DNA from: JBGASG01 sp046328035
GTDB lineage: Bacteria > Cyanobacteriota > Vampirovibrionia > Obscuribacterales > Obscuribacteraceae
DNA length: 64,000 nt
Direction: 5' to 3'
Assembly: GCA_046328035.1 (NCBI GenBank)
Contig: JAXLXI010000003.1
Coordinates: 1-64,000 of the forward strand
Positions 61,741 to 64,000 of the stretch are shown here, in pieces. Every line of letters starts with the position of its first letter. Positions within the stretch are counted from its first letter, which is position 1. A program made the position numbers and the translations under genes. The notes beneath the pieces are model-generated. The model saw nothing but the letters and a program-made list of their open reading frames with translations. It did no database searches and was not told the origin of the DNA.

Positions 61741-64000
61741 TCAGACTTTCCAGTACATGCCGGCGAGAATGCGGATCGGCAGCATAAAGCGGTTTCCTTG
61801 GAACGGGCTGCCCAGATTCAAGGGTGTGCGTTGATTGGTCAGGTTATCGATGCGCACATCGAAGTTGGTCGGCAAGAGCTTGCTTTTGTCATGGTATTTT
61901 TTCGGCATTTCGTAGCCGGCGTTGAGACCGATGATGGTGACGACGGGTGTGCGCGCCGGGTGTGGGCCGAAAATGGCGGGATCGAGTTGGTTCTGCAAAC
62001 CGGTCAGTACGCCGCATTCACCGAGGCACCAGAGTCCGCTCTTCCAGCGATAACCAAGTCCTGATTGCAAGGTGTAGCGACGGTCGTGGTCAGGGTACTT
62101 GGCGAGTACCGGCGCCATGTCTGCTTCCCAGATACCACCTGTGGTGGCCTTGGATCCGCGCAGGTAGGCGACTGCCACAGTGGAAGAGATAAATCCGTTG
62201 AATCCGGTGCCGTCTTTCGCGGGGCGCAGTTCCATGCGGGTTTCGCAGCCGTAGGCTTCCTGGGCGGAGAGCGTCAGCCGGTTGTAGAGCGGTGTGTTTT
62301 GCACGACGCCGGAGTCGCCGAAGTTTTTCAGACGCTTGTAGTAGAGGTTATTGCGGAGCACGAAGCGCGGGCCGACTTGCTGCTCGATGCTGGCATCGAC
62401 AAGACTGCCGCGCGTAGCTCTGAGCGGACGCACTGTGCCGGGGTAGATGCCGAAGATTGGATCTTCGGAGACGTTTGGAGGAGTGACGAAGACATCGACG
62501 GGCGGCGGCTGGAATATCTGGGAGTACGAGCCGCGCAATACCGTTGATTTGGTCAGTGCGTATGTGCCACCAAAGCGTCCACTGACTTGTGCGTCGGTGA
62601 CAGTTTGTTTTTGAAAACGGGATGCATCGAATGGCTGGATGCCCGGGATATTTTGCATGGCGTTGGCGACGCCGAGCGTGTTTCCGAAGACGCCGTGATA
62701 CAAGTCGAAGCGCGCGCCGGCATTGAGAGTAAGGCGCTTGAGGAAACCTCTTTCAGGCTTCCATGTATCCTGGAAGTACGCGCTTTGCAGGTAGCGGAAA
62801 CCCTTATATTTGCCGACACCGCCGGTGAATTGCGGACCGTCGAAAGTACGCGTGTACGGGCTGATCAGTCCACCGATTGGTGCCAGGTTGCGGTCGGTGT
62901 TGAAATAGATGCCGGAGAAACTGGTGGTGACAGGGCGGATTTCGCTGAGGAAACCGGCGTACAGGTTGTGCGTTTTGAAGATGCGTTTTTTGATATCGCC
63001 TTGCGCAGAGAATGCATAATTGAATCGGCGACCGGTGAACGCGGTCGAGGCAAGCAGCGGTTCTTCACCGACGAGATTGGGGAAGGGATCGAAGGCGAGA
63101 TTGCTTTGTCCGAGCTGTTGATAGAACGCATTGACGAAGTGCAGATTTGCTTCGTCGAAGAATTTCTTGCCGCGACGGTTCCAGCTGGCGATTAAGTAAT
63201 GGTCGCGCTCCGAGAGTTTCTGCCTGACACCGGCATTGGCCGACATGATGTTGGTCGGTTGCTGTGCGAAGCTGCTATTGAGGGCGGCAGTTAATTTGAA
63301 TGTGTTGTATTCGTTGGGGGAGAACTCCAGTTTGTTCATGAAGTTCATATTGAGGCGCGCGTTGTTGCGGTAGAACTTCGCCGGAGCCTGGATGCCGTAC
63401 GAGTTGGCTTGCGCTTGACCGATTGATTCGAAGCGCACCTTGTTCCAGATGCTGTTGGGATCTTGACTGGCGGCTCCGGTGACTCGGTAGTAAATGGTGC
63501 CCGCGATCGGTCCGCCGATCTGTCCGCCATATTCGAGCGAGGGTTTGGCTTGGATTGGGAGTGTTTTCAGGCGTGCCACCGCACCAAGAGGACCGCCGCC
63601 GTCGCGCGCTTCGTAACCGCCGATGTCGACGCTGACGCTCTGCAACGCACGCGGCGAAGCGAACTGCGCCTGACTGAGGTTGTTTGGTGCCTCGGGCAGA
63701 ACGACGCCGTCGACCTCGTAGTTGACCGCGTTGTGTTCGCCGCGGGTGATGATGTTGCCGAACGAGTCTGCCATCACCCCCGGTGTCGGATAACCTGTTT
63801 GAGGTCGTTGCCGGATTTGTATTGATCGAGGAAACGGCGGTCGAGATCCGTGGCGCTGCCGATGCGCTCGGGGTGGGGTGAGGGTGCGCTTGCCGGAGAC
63901 GCGCAGCACGTCGGCCGACTCGAGCTCTTCCGTCATGGCGATGGGGAAGCTCGTGTCGCCTTTTTGATTACGACGCGCTTCTGTCTGCGAGAACATGCTC
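61741..64000 (-). CDS. TonB-dependent outer-membrane receptor, 5' end beyond window, frameshifted
   Basis: The open frame reaches the window edge. A plug domain (ITRGEHNAVNYEVDGVVLPE, SVDIGGYEARDGG) is followed by a long beta-barrel (RYLQSAYFQDTWKPERGFLK, LTLNAGARFDLYHG, VLRGSYSQIFQPPPVDVF), ending in an aromatic residue motif near the C-terminus (ILAGMYWKV). Signal peptide and the usual N-terminal regulatory domain would lie outside. Between about 63777 and 63878 the encoded residues make no sense, while a neighbouring frame gives ERIGSATDLDRRFLDQYK and NDLKQVI, normal plug sequence. So two compensating one-base changes exist. Substrate unknown. Confidence 0.88.
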   Translation of the reverse strand, partial: SMFSQTEARRNQKGDTSFPIAMTEELESADVLRVSGKRTLTPPRAHRQRHGSRPPFPRSIQIRQRPQTGYPTPGVMADSFGNIITRGEHNAVNYEVDGVVLPEAPNNLSQAQFASPRALQSVSVDIGGYEARDGGGPLGAVARLKTLPIQAKPSLEYGGQIGGPIAGTIYYRVTGAASQDPNSIWNKVRFESIGQAQANSYGIQAPAKFYRNNARLNMNFMNKLEFSPNEYNTFKLTAALNSSFAQQPTNIMSANAGVRQKLSERDHYLIASWNRRGKKFFDEANLHFVNAFYQQLGQSNLAFDPFPNLVGEEPLLASTAFTGRRFNYAFSAQGDIKKRIFKTHNLYAGFLSEIRPVTTSFSGIYFNTDRNLAPIGGLISPYTRTFDGPQFTGGVGKYKGFRYLQSAYFQDTWKPERGFLKRLTLNAGARFDLYHGVFGNTLGVANAMQNIPGIQPFDASRFQKQTVTDAQVSGRFGGTYALTKSTVLRGSYSQIFQPPPVDVFVTPPNVSEDPIFGIYPGTVRPLRATRGSLVDASIEQQVGPRFVLRNNLYYKRLKNFGDSGVVQNTPLYNRLTLSAQEAYGCETRMELRPAKDGTGFNGFISSTVAVAYLRGSKATTGGIWEADMAPVLAKYPDHDRRYTLQSGLGYRWKSGLWCLGECGVLTGLQNQLDPAIFGPHPARTPVVTIIGLNAGYEMPKKYHDKSKLLPTNFDVRIDNLTNQRTPLNLGSPFQGNRFMLPIRILAGMYWKV

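Overview
The window looks like a chromosomal segment of a non-photosynthetic relative of cyanobacteria, most likely the Melainabacteria/Vampirovibrionia side (Obscuribacterales-like). This is inference from gene content. A DUF4330 protein and a HAS-barrel protein (12712-13323) closely resemble families I know from cyanobacteria. There are two membrane Ser/Thr kinases with helical-repeat tails and a LysM multidomain protein of the Obscuribacterales type, and no photosynthesis genes. A TonB receptor, a TonB protein, lipoproteins and a heptose-kinase-like protein indicate a diderm envelope. The cyanobacterial HIP1 octamer is not abundant. No integrase, transposase, prophage block or CRISPR array is visible.

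Layout. 1-6.3 kb: DUF4330 protein (cut by the window edge), a sugar kinase with a long N-terminal extension, a TauE-type exporter and lineage-specific unknowns, ending in a regularly spaced array of five palindromes. 6.7-15.1 kb: housekeeping genes (slipin, rsmB-fmt, icd, an orphan PotB-type permease, HAS-barrel protein, lipoprotein, HtrA protease). 15.3-15.7 kb: tRNA-Cys, tRNA-Val and a nested inverted repeat. 15.7-22.7 kb: an acyltransferase; an LTxxQ-DUF1800-DUF1501 export cluster; a tandem family of small exported proteins with a decayed fourth copy. 22.7-31.5 kb: an AhpD-like/redox-cysteine pair divergent from an Rrf2 regulator, mnmH, fusA-rpsG-rpsL (no tuf beside it), a GNAT enzyme and smpB.

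31.5-43.8 kb is the most unusual part. It holds a GHL10 hydrolase, a near-perfect AT-rich hairpin, and a minus-strand cluster of two coupled receptor-like kinases, a LysM protein with papain-type catalytic residues, and two paralogous unknown proteins. A PLD-like/XRE fusion, a second palindrome array and a tandem ribbon-helix-helix-like protein follow. I infer a kinase-linked envelope or secretion module plus an accessory DNA-binding pair.

44.1-64 kb: DUF212 protein and a polyprenyl synthase; acyl-CoA dehydrogenase; two tandem S66 peptidases (the second lacks its catalytic Ser and His); a gene-free stretch with two strong terminators and probably unannotated RNAs; nnr with an oligopeptide-type ABC ATPase; a MoaC-MogA fusion; Dps; a USP-like protein with a CoA-transferase; a TPR protein; and a convergent TonB/TonB-receptor pair. 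The receptor reading frame carries two compensating frameshifts and runs off the window.
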